A model generated the notes under the pieces. That model saw only the letters and a program-made list of their open reading frames with translations, did not search any database and had not been told where the DNA came from. Below, piece by piece: positions 1 to 12,900 of a stretch of 64,000 nt of DNA. The position numbers and the translations under genes were made by a program. How positions within the stretch are numbered: the stretch's first letter is position 1; every line of letters starts with the position of its first letter. Source of the DNA: Rhinopomastus cyanomelas (Eukaryota; Chordata; Aves; Bucerotiformes; Rhinopomastidae); the NCBI GenBank assembly GCA_013400115.1, contig VXBP01005054.1:558001-622000 (forward strand). The letters run 5' to 3'.

Positions 1-769
1 TGCTCACTGGTGTGTTAAGAGCTGATCCACGCTCTTTCAAAGCTTCGCTGGTTTTCCAAGTGCTGCTGTGTTTGAGAAAGCTGAAATCGAATAGCAAAAT
101 GCTGCCTTACAGAACAAACTGGTGTGCATGGGACAGGTTAGTGACGTTGCATGGGCAACGTACTTGTTTCCCTGAAGGGCAGGGACAAAATGAATTGCCA
201 GAATTATGCACTTACTGATTCGTGTCAGCGTACACATGGGTGGCACCTGCCTGTGCCTGTGAGATGGAAGGTGTGTTTTCGTTTTTATCTTTACTGTGTG
301 TTTATCCTGTGTTGGGGAGGTAACAGAGGGTGGTGTTTTAGAGCATTTAGGCTGCCTTATGGCTGCAATTGCGTAGTACTTTTGTCTCCCCGCAGTGTTA
401 GGACAGCCTAGGCCACGAAGCTGGAACAAACCCATCTGTCTGCTCTCTGACAGGTGGCCCTGGCGCTCAGCATGTCAGTGACGAATGTTCCCAAAGCTAC
501 GTGAGCAGCAGAGATGCAAGTTCTGGTTGCTGCAGTGAGCGCCAGCCTATGGCAGGGCCTTTCCTGGTGCAAGTGACAGAACAGCCCTCGTGAACAGTGT
601 GCTGCAGCTGCTGAGGAGGAGTGTAGGAACTACTGGCTGTGCAGAAGAAGGGGGTCTCTGTCCAGGTGTTCTGAGGATTCGGGCCATAAATGCCTGCCTA
701 TGACACTGTTGCTACAGACAGGGCTTTGGGTTCTTGCGTAACGGCTGGTTTTATAAGACATCAGACCTG
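1..769. other. Intergenic sequence, no gene recognised
   Basis: Both strands show only short, unrelated open frames. The part after about 650 may already be the decayed 5' region of the CR1 that follows. In mammals TKT lies convergent to PRKCD on this side, but no transketolase coding sequence is visible here. Confidence 0.4.
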
Positions 770-3085
770 ACAGTTACACATGGGAAAGGTTTATCTCAGA
801 AGGGAAAAAGGGTTCTGGGGCAGGAAGTGGCAGGGCTCAGTCACAGGGCTTTAAACTAGATTTGAAGGAAAGATGGGGTTGCTGCTGGGTGGGAACCAGT
901 GGAGCAGCGCTCCGGTGTTGATGAAGACCCTGAGGCCTCCCACTATCCTAGGGTGAAATCAGAGTGCTCCCTGAAATGCCTGTACACCAAGGCATGCAGC
1001 ATGGGGAATAAGCAGGAGGAGTTAGAAATCTGTGTCCAGTGAGGTGATTACGATCTGGTGGCAATTACAGACATGGTAGGACAGCTCACACGACTAGACT
1101 GTGGTCATGGATGGCTGTGTCCTTTTCATGATGGACAGGTCAGCCAGGCAGCGTGGAAGAGTTGTTCTTTACATGAGACTCTAACTGGAATGTATTGAGT
1201 TCTGTGCGGGGCAGATGAAGAGACAGTTGAGTGTAAGGGGCAGGCTGGCATGGGTGTTTTGGGTGTTTATTACAGGCCGCATCATCAGGATGAGGAAGTT
1301 GATGAGGCTGCCTACAGGCAGTGGAAAGCAGCCTCACAGCTACAGGCCCTGGTTCTCATGGGGAATTTTAACTACCCTGGTATTTGCTGGAAGACCTACT
1401 CAGCCAGGCACCCACAGTCCAGGAGGTTTCTCCAGTGGATTGGTGACAATTTCCTGAGGCAAATGGTGGAGGAGCACGCTAGGAGAGGAGCGCTGCTGGA
1501 TCTTGTACTCACCAACAAGAAGGGTCTGGCTGAAGCAGTGAAGGTTGAGGGCAGCCTTGGTTGCAGTGACCATGAGATGGTGGAGTTCAGGGTCTCATGT
1601 TGGTAGGAACAGAACACGTAGCAGAATCACAACCCTGGACTTCAGGAGGGCCAGCTTTGGCCTTTTCAAGCAATTGCTAGGGGAAATCCCGTGGCACAGG
1701 GTACTGGCAGGTAAAGATGCTCAGGGTAACTGGTTAACATTCAAAGACTACTTTCTTGAAGCCCAAGAAAAGAGCATTCCAACAGGTAGGAAGTCAAGGA
1801 AGGAGGTGGAAGACCTGCGTGGTTAAAACATGAAACTGCTGGGCAAACTCAAGAGGAACAAGAAAACCTATAGGTCATGGAAAGAGGGGATGGCCACTTG
1901 GCATGATTATAAGGCCATGATTATAGTAGGAGGATGCAGGGACACAACTAGGAAAGCCAAGGCCTCCTTGGAATTAAACCTTGCAAGAGAGGTCAAGGGC
2001 AACAAAAAGGGCTTCTTCAAATACACTGCAGGTAAAACTAAACCTAGAGGCAATGTAGGCCCCCTGCTGAGTGAGGTGGGTGCCCTGGAGACAGAGGATA
2101 CAGAGAAAGCAGAGATACTGAACACCTTCTGTGCCTCTGTCTGTACTTCTGGGAGCTGCCTTGATATCAAGCCCCAGACTGCTGAGGCTCCAGAGGAAGT
2201 TGAGGCAAGACAGAAGCCTGTCTTGTTTGATGAGGACTGGGTTAGGGATAAATTGAGCAAACTGGATGGACATAAATACATGGGCCCTGATAGGATGCAC
2301 CTGCACATGCTGAGGGAGGCAGCAGAGGTCATTGCTGGGCCAATCCATTGTCTTTGGGGATCAGGAGAGGTGCCTGGGGACTGGAGGAGAGCAAATGTCA
2401 CTCCAGTCTTCAGAAAGGATAAGAAGGAGGACCCAGGTAACTAGAGACCAGTCAGCCTCACCTCCATCCCAGGAAAGGTGATGGAACAATTTACCCTAAA
2501 GCTGTCTATAGGCACATCAAGGACAGGAGGGTCATTAGGGACAGTCAGCAGGGCTTTACCAAGGGGAAGCCATACTTAACCAACCTGACAGCCTTTTATG
2601 AGGACATAACCAGGTGGACAGATGATGGCAGAGCGGTGGATGTGGTCTATCTTGACTTGAGTAAGGCATTTGACAGTGTCCCACAGCATCCTCACAGCCA
2701 GACTGAGGCAGTGTGGTCTTAATGATCAGGTAGTGAGGTGGGTTGTGAACTGGCAGCAGGATAGAAGCCAGAGAGTGGTGGTCAATGGGACAGGGTCTAG
2801 TTGGAAGCCTGTATTTAATTAACTATAAAGGACAAGCGTGAAGCCTTGTAATTGGGCAAAACAACCCCAGGTACCAGTATGGGTTGGGAATGACCTATTG
2901 GAGAGCAGCATAGGGGAAGAGGACGTGGGGGTCCTGGTGGACAGCAGGATGACCGTGAGCCACCAGTGTGCTGTTGTGGTCAAGAGGGCAAACGGCATCC
3001 TGCAGTGGATCAGGAAGGGTGTAGTTACCAGATTGAGAGAGGTTCTCCTCTGCCTCTACTCTGCTCAACTGTTACTGAAGTTTTA
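770..3085 (+). mobile_element. CR1 LINE, long but decayed and internally deleted (plus strand)
   Basis: Chicken-repeat-1 retrotransposon remnant. The conserved pre-ORF block around 845 (gggctttaaactagatttg) is followed by broken endonuclease sequence: NKQEELE near 1010, VLMGNFNYPGICW near 1370, LGCSDHEMVEFRV near 1570. Then comes reverse-transcriptase sequence: LSKLDGHKYMGPD near 2260, EVPGDWRRANVTPVF near 2380, VYLDLSKAFDSV near 2650. Several stops and frame changes are present. Around 2815-2840 the text jumps from the fingers/palm region to the late GNDLLESS segment, so the core containing the catalytic Asp-Asp box is deleted. No typical 3' tail is present; the element stops after CLYSA near 3068. 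It cannot be active. Confidence 0.9.
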
Positions 3086-3384
3086 AATTCATTACAAGCC
3101 GAGTGCTGCTGGCAACCTCATTTGTAACTTTGTGCTTGGGTTCAAGCCTGTAGGGCAGTTACCTTTAGTGAAAAAGGGCAGAGCAGTTGAGGGGAAGCGG
3201 AAAAACCCCAAGTTAGCAGCTTTCCCTGGCTGAAACTCTCAGTGGAGGGTTGGTTTTCCCTCTGCCTGCTTCGGTCAATTCTCCTACAATGCTTGTGGTG
3301 GCTTTTCAAGTGATTGGGGCTTAGACATTATCTTGTTACTGGAGCTGAATTGGGTATTTCTAGAAAAGCCTCATAAAGCCAAGA
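3086..3384. other. Spacer between CR1 and PRKCD 3' end
   Basis: No gene, repeat or conserved motif recognised. It separates the decayed CR1 from the presumed cleavage site of PRKCD. Confidence 0.35.
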
Positions 3385-3756
3385 AGGAAAGTTACATTAA
3401 ACTTTCTTTTAATTGAAAACAAATAAAAGCACCAAGGGCTCAAACACTTTTTAAAAAGACATCTGTTCCCAAACATCTTCTTCCGAGCAAAATATACAGC
3501 AAATATATAAAACATAGCTACATTCAAGTACCAAACAGAATTTACATTTTCCCAAACAGAGAAAACAACACACATGATTCACAGACCACAGACCTACCCA
3601 TGCAGAAATCACGGCCAGCAGATCAGCAGTTGGACATCATTCATCACGCTGCTGTGTGTTATTGTGACACATGGCCAGCGTCTCCGGAACACGACACTTG
3701 GGAGCTTCAGGTTTATAGTCGCTAACCCTGCTTCAAAGTCCAACCCTGCTCAGAGG
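3385..3756 (-). other. PRKCD: PRKCD 3' UTR (approximate end)
   Basis: Sequence from the stop codon to shortly past an ATTAAA element at 3408-3413 on the minus strand. The end is inferred from the hexamer only. No coding homology or repeat was recognised in it. Confidence 0.5.
3408..3413 (-). terminator. Candidate PRKCD polyadenylation signal ATTAAA
   Basis: ATTAAA on the minus strand about 345 nt after the stop codon. It is the commonest variant of AATAAA. No better hexamer lies between it and the stop. Cleavage would be expected about 10-30 nt further, near 3380-3400. Confidence 0.45.
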
Positions 3757-3915
3757 CTATTTGTCTAAGATCTGTTCAAATTTAGGGTTAATAAAAGAAA
3801 ACCCATCAAATGCAGACTGATCCATGGACTCAATCAGGTTTTTGTCGCTGTAAGACAGTTTGGGCTTCTCACTCAGAAATTCTCTGTCGAAGTTGCTGTA
3901 GTCGCTTCCTGACTT
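3757..3915 (-). CDS. PRKCD: PRKCD coding exon 17 (C-tail and stop)
   Basis: 159 nt, residues 634-685 and a TAG stop. It contains DYSNFDREFL, turn-motif Ser654 (KLSYSDKNL) and hydrophobic-motif Ser673 (GFSFINPKF), the sites whose phosphorylation stabilises mature PKCs. Acceptor tttaacacag. The stop is followed by a 3' UTR of roughly 350 nt. Confidence 0.98.
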   Translation of the reverse strand, partial: KSGSDYSNFDREFLSEKPKLSYSDKNLIESMDQSAFDGFSFINPKFEQILDK

Positions 3916-6900
3916 CTGTGTTAAACAGAGAGGGAAGGTACTTAGAGACAACCTTTGCAGTCACTTCCAAAACTAAGTGTTTAAGTATGAAAGGTGAGGA
4001 AGATATTTCCTGAGCCCCCTCTCCCCTGTTTTTAGAGAAGAGTGCCTTTTTTACTCATTTTAACCAGGTAATTTGTGTGTTTCATACTTGACTAAAGATC
4101 CCGTTTTATACCCTGAACCTCCACAGTTTACTGCCTGCAGGATGCCTGTGTTTCCAGAGCTCCTGTTTCTATAGGAACATGCAACATGAAGTCTTCTGCT
4201 GGCTCTCCTCCTTCATGTACATCAGTAAACGTTAAATAGACCACGAGATAATTTACCTGTACCAGTACAGGTAAACTGGTTTGGATTTTTAACAGGCGAG
4301 ATGAAACAGCAGCACTCCACAGGGATAGAGACAGTCACACATGGTCTGCTCTTCAGGTATCTTTAGACAGTGCACTGCACACAGTTCTAACCTGAGGGGT
4401 ACAGAGATGTGTTGTCTTGCCCAGGTGAGCTGGAAACAGAAACTGTAGAACTCTGTCTGAAACAGAGTTGGAAACTGTTGTACTTCTGCACTTCAGAGTT
4501 GGTAGGGAGAAGCAGACCTCTCCAGGAAGAGGCTGAGGTGTACGTGACCTTATAATCCTCAACATCTATTTTCAGATCCAAAAGCACACCCAGCCCTTCT
4601 GGACTTATTGCCTGTGCTGAGTGTGTGCAGGCAGCTACTAGCTGAGCAGTCTTATGACACTGCTCCTCTTCCCACAGAAACAGCTCCCTCCTTTGTAAAA
4701 TGTGAGGAGAAACTCGGAGGAGGGTAATTTGAGAGAGCTGGCACCCCTAGCCCTTAGCTGGCATTTGCAACCCACTTACCACTTTGGGCCGGAAAGGAGG
4801 GTCGACCTCCCTCTTCTCCAGTGCTGCCCAGTTGATGGTTTTGAAGAAAGGGTGATCTCTGATATTCCCAGTGACGCCAAGTCGTTTTGATGGATCCCTT
4901 TCAAACAGCTGCAAGAGAAGTTACGCAGTAAAGCCTGACGTCTGCAGAAGAGGGAGGAGGCACTGGACAAATAAAGGGTGAGTACTGAATGTACACAGGT
5001 GACTAACAGCAAACAGACCCTTAGTGCTGGACCTGCCCTGGCTTTCTCTGGACAATGTAGCCTGCTTGCTGGGGAACAGCTCCGCTTGAAAGCCACAACT
5101 GTCCCTCCCTGGACAAGGACATTGACCCACTCGTTGATCTTGAGTCCTACCTTCTCTAATATATCCTTTGATTCCTTGGTAATCCAGCGTGGGAAGTGAG
5201 GGGTGTCCACCCTGATTGACTCAAACAATTCATCTTCATCATCCCCATGGAAAGGGGACTGTCCAATCAGCATCTCATACAGCAGGACCCCAAACGACCA
5301 CCAGTCCACAGAGTACGTGTACCGTAAGCCTTGCAGGATCTTGTTCCACAGAAAAAACACATGTAATTAACCAAAGGCAACAACACAGACTAAAGGAAAA
5401 AAAGAGGGATTTTTAAGATCAAGTCTTGAAGAACCAGAGTATTTAGAGGAAGAAGTGTATCCGTCTGTTTGACACGTGATTGCACATTTGTGGTTTTACC
5501 CTTAGCTGCTGCTTGTGGAAACATGGACAGCTCAGTCTGTGGACAGGTCTTTGCTCTCCTGCAGAAACTTCCTCTATCAACTTTAAATCATCACGTGCTT
5601 GGAGAACATCTCTAGTTTCGTTACAGGATGAAGGCAGAAGCAAGTAGTAACGAAAAGCAAGATGACTACCAAACAGCCTGTGGCATCTTCTATAGCTTTA
5701 ACAGTTCACTATCTTATCTGGGCTGCTCTGCAAATCTGATTAAAAGAAAAAAAATCTATCTATGGACACTGGGAATGTAACTGGCACTGGGCAAAATTCC
5801 ACTCAGCAGCTGCTCTGGCTTTGGATTGTGGTGAGTTGCATGGGCACAAGTGTGTTCCCCATCTGCAGCACATGGGTTCGTTCTGCCTCTGCTTGTATGC
5901 TGGCTGGAAAGGCAGAAGGGAAAACTTGCTGTTCACAAGCTGAACACTCTTGACATTACAGAGCACTGGCACATCTTAAATACCTTCCCAAGAGAACTTG
6001 GATTTCATGTGATTTTCTGTACCAGTTAAGAGTTTTGTGTTTGTGAGCTGTTAGTCTACAAAAGGATGAATAGTGACGATGGCCACTCTAATATCACAGT
6101 GTTAAATCCATCCCTGCAGCGTGCAGCAGTGACATACTGACCTCAGGAGCAATGTAGTCTGGGGTCCCACAGAAGGTGCTTGCCTTATTCTCACCAACAA
6201 TGTTTTCTTTGCACATCCCAAAATCAGCTATTTTGATGTGGCCTTCTTTATCCAGCATCACATTGTCCAGTTTCAGGTCTCTGCAGAAAGGGTTTACAGA
6301 AACAAGTGACATTGTCAGGACAAGCGGTTCACTTCTGTATTGACAGGTGCATCAGGAAACCATCATCGCCCAGCACAGCCTGTACAAAACAGAACTGGTG
6401 TAAGAGCTGAGGTGAGTTGCCTTTAGAAGCCCCAACATATGTTCTCAGATCCAGGAGCACAGGCAGGCATGAATTCCAGCTGACACAGCAGCGCTGCACT
6501 AGCTCCGCAGCTCAGAAGGAAGAGCCTTTGGCAGAGCATCACTGTTCCATGCGTGTCCAGCTTTTAAAATGCCTGTAACTTGCTCCTAGCGATATCATGA
6601 GGGGGTTCGTGTGCCACGGCCACGGTCTGCGCAGTGTCCTGTGAATGTCTGGTTTTTTCAGACTAACCCTGTTGAATCAAGTCAGAGCTTCGTAACGGCA
6701 GTTTCCAAAAGCTCCATCCCCTCTCTTTGCCTGGGATGCACTTTTTGTCCATCTGGCTGCAGAAATACATTCCAAGGAGGGCAGGCTGCAGACACACTGA
6801 GCAGCCCTTCTGCTGACCAACAAAGACTTGAACAGAGCAGAGAATTTGATATGGAAACAGGGCAGTCTTTTCTCCTTGGTAACTGAAGTTTCCAGTACAG

Positions 6901-9900
6901 TTCTCCCGAGTAAATGGGAGATAGTTGAGATGGGGAACACCCACACAGGGACTTAGGGCACTGAACAAGTTCCAAAGCCTTTCGTATGTGCGTGCACTCC
7001 AGTGCAACTCCTCCTGAAACTGCCCCAGTCGGGTTCTGTGGTTTTAGCAGCAACATCCCCTGAGAGACAGGGAAGAAGAAACACCTTTGGTTTTGCTGGA
7101 GTGTTGCTGATAAATGGCATCATTTCTCTGAAAACACTTCATACTCTGACCTGTCCTTCCAGGAACATTCTGATTAATGTAGGGAAATCTAACAAAGTCT
7201 GAAAAAAGGCCATATAAAACTTGGGATGGAGGGATGCTGTGCTGATGACAGCGTATCCAGGAGTTTGGTCTGTCCTTGTGTAAAAACCTGCAGCAGACCG
7301 GGGGAATACAACTGGGTACGTAAAGAGCCTTCCTGGGCTGGGGCTGTCTTCTCTGTGAGGCAGACTCATCCTTCCATACAGTTCATCCTCTTTACAAACA
7401 CTTTCTATGGAATAAGTCTCACAGAATTATTTCTGAAGAAATTCAGAAACCGCTTCAAAAGATAGATGCTTCTGCAGGTGGTTCCTCTTTTTCTAAAGGG
7501 AGAGGGACACCATCAGCAGCTTTGGGTCCATCTACCCAGGTCACCTTGTGGAAGTTGCCCTTAAGTGTGCTGCTGTCACCCTTTGTACCTGTTTGCTACA
7601 GAGGTAGGAGCTACAGAGCAGGTAGTTACCAAACCAGTGCTCTGATGTGAAAAGGCTGGAGAAAGGAAACAGAGAGGAATAGCTTCATTCAATAAGCTGC
7701 TTCTCTCTAGTAGTGTGGGTATTGACTGCAGGAAGGTGGTCAAGACCTGAACCCTGATGTTTCAACCTGGTGAGGCAGAGCCACCAACAAAAGGGTTTCA
7801 TATTGAAAGGCAAAAACAGGTGAGTTTCACGTTGGTGGTTTTCACAGGGCCAGAAGGAATTGATCATCACCTCAAGAAGCCTCCAAACTAAACAGACTTG
7901 TGATTTGAGGGCAGCGTTCAAAAGTGCCTGAAACAAAACCGCTTCTGTGTTACATCAATAACATTCCATCTTGCTGGTGCCAGAGGAGAAGGCACACGGA
8001 TACAGATTCACCTCAGGCAAGTTACTGACCCTGGACTCTTATCAGGCCTCTGGCTGACAGCTTGTGCTCGTTGCATCAGTCAGTGACTGTGAGACTCATA
8101 CAGTGCTAAGAGAGCTCCCAGGAGCTCAGTGGTACTCACCTATAAATAATGCCTTTGCTGTGAAGAAACTGTAGCCCACATGAAATTTCAGCTCCATAAA
8201 ACCTGCAACGACCAAGACATCTGTTACCTGTGAGCTGGCCAGGAGAGCTCTCGCACACAGTCTCAATAACCGTGTGCGTGCAGCACTGGGTGCCTGGAGC
8301 TGCCCGCTGAGCCCCTCACTGCCTGTCTGCAGTGTCTCACACCAGCCAGCACATGGGACTCTCACTCCACTTCCACTAGAGGATGGTGTTCCTTTTCTGC
8401 TCTCTGCTAGTCTTTGTGTGGTTTCAGTGCCTTCTGAAAGCAGAGTTCCCAGCAGCTCCACGCTCAGCTGCTGCTGGACTGGGTGCTAATGGCTGAGATG
8501 GAAATGGACCTCCCCTGTCTCCCTCTGTGCTTGCCCAGCTGCAACAGACTGACAAACAAATGGCATCCCTTCTCCTTAACAAAGGTGAGATGAAGCAAAA
8601 TGCTATAGGAATGCTTCCCCTGCCCTCAAAATGTATTTATAGTTTTTTAATTGAACAGAGAGAAAACTACTTCCACTTCTCTGCAGCAGAAGTTCAGAAA
8701 TGGGTACAGAGGATGCACTGGGAGGCTACCAGACACACAGCTGTTTGCTGGAACGCAGGCAAACTGGAGAGGATTTGTCCAGAGCTTTGGTGGAGAAAGT
8801 GGGAAGGGAGCTTGCCTTCATCTCTTAAGCTGGCTACTACCAGCCACTTGTGCCAGACCCCATCCAGCCAGGGTTCCTCTGTACAGCACAGTGACACACG
8901 TAGCCTTCCAGTCTGGTTGCACAATAGCAGTGATGCTTTGTGGTATCTACCCCGCGTGGCTGCTGTTCAGATGCTGCATCCAGCCATTCAGTGATACATC
9001 AGTGATACAAGTAACCCCTCATGCTTTAGGGTGGTAGAGGTAGAAACCAAACTAAAAGATCACGGTCACTACTAAACCCTTTCAATCATCTGTTGCTGTA
9101 ACTGGAGTGAAAGGCTGCAGGTAAGTGGTCACAACTAGAAGCAGTAAAACCAGAGACTTGAAATAATGGGAGATGGGACTGAAGGGTTGTGGACTTACGT
9201 TGCTCTGTAGAGATCAAAACGCCCTTTATCTTGTATGTGGAACATCAAGTCTCCCCCATTCAGAAACTCCATAACGAAGAACAGATGATCCTATTTGCAA
9301 ACAACCAGAGAATGGAAAAATTACTGATGCAACTGCAGCCACACATGCAGTAGCGATGTGGCTACTAAGGACCAAGCAGACTCTCCTCCTCTTCTTCATT
9401 GTTTCTCTTATTTCGTGCACCACTAAAACTGTGTGAAGCTCCTACAGATGTGAGCAACCTGGTCACATACTGCAAAGCTGATCTTGTGTACAAATCTGAC
9501 TGCATACAAATCAGCAGGTGAATAGACTGACTGCCTTCTGCCCCTCACTGCCATCTTTTTATCCCCTCCAGCCTTGTTCTGTTCTCATCGACACACGTGG
9601 GGGTTACTCTCACATTTACCTTCCCCAAGCCAAGTAAGCTATTGCATGGAGCGTGCGAGAAGATGATGTCATTATTGGATCACTTAGGTCACTGTGCCTT
9701 AACAGCATCCACTCAGAGACTACGTCTGCTGTGTTGCTGCTGGGCTTTTCCTTACCTTTGTCTGGAACGTGCAGTAGAGATGTGTGAGAAAGGGATTTTC
9801 CCACGCAAGTGCAAGGACCCGCTTTTCCACCATGGTGCATTCCACATCGTCGTCAATGAGCACCACATCCTTCTTCAGAGCTTTGATAGCAAAGAATTCA

Positions 9901-12900
9901 TTCTTCCCTTTCAGCTCAGCAAGCAGAACCTACAAAAATGGAAGAGGGGACTGCAGCACCACAGGAAAGACTGTTGCTGATGGTATCAGTAAGGGCAAAT
10001 CAAAGGTTGTTAAAGGAGATGCAAAGGCAACTAAAGGAGCACTTAACAGAGAAAGACAGCAAGATCTGGAAAGGTGAAGTTGTGGGCATAGAGATACGGA
10101 GATGAAGCTCAGGAAGCACATAATGTGGGCGCAGCAGCTTCCAGGGCAGTTTCTCTGTCAAACTGTTGTGAGTTTGTGAAGACATAAAGCCTGTTCCTTC
10201 ATTAGTAGTTTCACAGATGACAGCAGACAGACCCAAAAAATTGCTGCACATTATGAAAAAAGCTCAACCTGAGCCAGCAGTGTGCACTTACGGCCCAGAA
10301 GGCAAACTGGATCCTGGGCTGCATCAGGAGAAATGTGGCCAGCAGGTCGAGGGAGGTGATTCTCCCTTTCTACTCTGCTCTGGTGAGACCCCACCTGGAG
10401 GACTGCGTCCAGTTCTGGAGCCCTTATTACAAGAAGGATGTGGATGTGATGGAGTGCATGCAGAGGAGGGCCACGAGGATGATCAGAGGGCTGGAGCACC
10501 TCTCCGATGAGGCCAGACTGAGGGAGTTTGGGCTGTTCAGAGGAGGCTCTGAGGTGACCTTATTGTGGCCTCCAGTATCTGAGGCTAGGGAGGGACCATT
10601 TAGGATGGCAGGTAGGGACAGGACTAGGGGGAATGGAGATGGGTAGATTTAGAGTGGATGTGAGGAGGGAGTTCTTCACCGTGAGAGTGGGGAGAGCCTG
10701 GAATGGGTTGCCAAGGAGGTGCTGGAAGCCCCATCCTTGGAGGTGTTTAAGGCCGGGCTGGATGAGGCTCTGACCAGCCTGATCTAGGGTGGGGTGTCCC
10801 TGCCCATGGCAGGGGGGTTGGAACGGGATGATCCTCTGGTCCCTTCTAACCCTGACTGACTGTATGACTTGGTCTGGGTGATCCTGCTGTGGCAGGGGGA
10901 TTGGACTAGATCTTTTGAGGTCCCTTCCAATCCCTTATGATTCTGTGAATTCTTTGGGGGATGAATTTCTAGTGCCTTTGTCAAAAGGACAGTTATATTC
11001 CATTCTGTTAGAAGATGATCTGCCCAAATGGCTGTAAGACCTCTCTGGTTAACGAGATCAGCCCATCACTGTGCAGAGATAAAAGCAAAGCAGTCACCAT
11101 AAGCTCTTTAAGTGTTACATACCTTTCCAAAACTTCCTTTCCCTAGTACTTTATGGAAGACAAAGCTGTCAATGTTGAATTTTCTTCTGCTTGCAATCTG
11201 TGACGCTGTCTTGGCTGTTCTTCCCTCCCAGAGTTTATCGTACTCACTGCTATCTGCTAATTGAAACAGAGTTCAGTGTCTGCAGAAACACTGCACAGCT
11301 CAGATCCCTGCTGGGAATCGGGTACTGACGTGCTATTGCAACCCATCTGCTGCTGGAAGAGCAGCAAATCTAAACATAAGGGTCAACTGCAGTTCCTAGC
11401 CAGGCTTCCATTACATGAGCACGCTTGCTAGTGTTGGATCTGAACTGCACCTTTGCCTGTATCTGATGCTGAGCTGAAGCAATACTTGGGCATTACAAAT
11501 ACCAGAAACCCTAACTCCTCCCTCTGAGATCCGAAGCGTGACTTGGAGGAAAAGATACTGTACAAATCATTTTCCTTCTCTTACAGAACAGGCTGGTCCT
11601 TCAGCTGGAGCAGAGGCCTTCCAAAGACATGATGATGCCCCATGCTGGCTAAGCATGATCATACAGATGAACCCTTTAGATTAGATCTTAAAATTAATGA
11701 CTGCACTTTAGTTTCTTGTTTAACCTCCACGGCACATCTGCCGAAGCAGATGATACCATGTGTGCCCCACAAGCTGCCCAGCATCTGCAGTAACCCCTGA
11801 AAGAATCACAGAAGCTGCACCCTGACTTACCACCTTTGCCAAAGTGGTATCTTTTCCTCCTTTTTCTGGAAAACCAGAACAAGTACGGGCACTTCACAGC
11901 CTCAGTTCAGTCTGTGGGTGAACGTACAACATCCTCTGCCACTCCAACCTGCCCCCATTACCTCTGCCTGAGCCTGGCCACTTCCACCTAGTGAAAAGGT
12001 GACTGCCATGGCTGCATTTGGGTTTGAGTGGATTGCCACGGGTCAGCAGTTACAAATGCAAAAGTCAGGCTTGTGCCGTGTTAGATACAACAGTCTTGCT
12101 AGACAGCACTTCAGGCACTATTCAATTACTTCACAATCTCAGTCAGAATTTTGGCTAATTGCATCCTGAGATAGGTAGCCCTTGGCATTAGATTCCAGCT
12201 GTTAAGGAACAAATGAAGATAATTAACAGCATGTGGAATTCCAGTCACAGGAGGGAGGGAACATGCTGTCTCTGTTGGGCTAGCAAGGCAACCTCCTCAT
12301 CATGTCCTGGGGAACTGCAACACAGTGAGTAAGAGGGGTGTGTTGCACAAAGGTGGGTGTGCTCACAGACTGAAATCAACAGGAATTTGGCAGAAGTGAT
12401 GGCAGCAGGCAAAGGCAGCAAAAACTGGGGGGGTTTTAACGGTGCCTATTAAAAAACCACTCTGATAAGGCCAGAGTGAGTAACTGCGGAAACTGGGGGC
12501 TGGTGTAGTAAATGACTGTATTAAAACACTGTATTTTTTCTCACCTGTTGTGTCTCCACCTGGAACTTTAGACTTCTTATCAAAATCTTGATAAATACCA
12601 ACACTTTCTACAGATCCAGAGTCGGACTTCCGCAGGGATCTCTGAGGCGGCAAACATTTGAAATTACATTTGCACTGTTACTTCAGAAATAGGTAGACAC
12701 AGTATTCGTTACGCGTGCCATGATGGCAGAGTCATCTTCTGTGTTAACTCCTAGGACACAGCTTTCCTCAACAAGGCTGGTTCATAGACTTCAGCCACAT
12801 TCTTTACAGTCCAGATAAGCCAACTCCTCCACAAGAGATTCCTGAACAGGCTGCACCTTACAAGAGGCCTAGCGGTCTGAACCCACAGTGGGAAGAACTT

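Larger units (their letters stand above)
9930..11122 (-). other. PRKCD intron 10, host of a CR1 insertion
   Basis: 1193-nt intron, about 60% of it made of plus-strand CR1 sequence (10215-10950). Without the insertion the intron would be about 450 nt, in line with its neighbours. Confidence 0.85.

Noticed and set aside
4909..5150. Open frame running from exon 15 through intron 15
   Set aside because: The intron has clear GT-AG ends, and exon 16 in its own frame gives the conserved kinase C-lobe; the open intron is short and consistent with chance.
6663..7056. Three overlapping minus-strand frames of 89-124 codons in intron 13
   Set aside because: Overlapping in several frames with no family match, as expected for stop-poor GC-moderate sequence.
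8527..9037. Overlapping 155- and 128-codon plus-strand frames in intron 12
   Set aside because: No family resemblance, and both lie antisense within a PRKCD intron with no splice or polyadenylation support.
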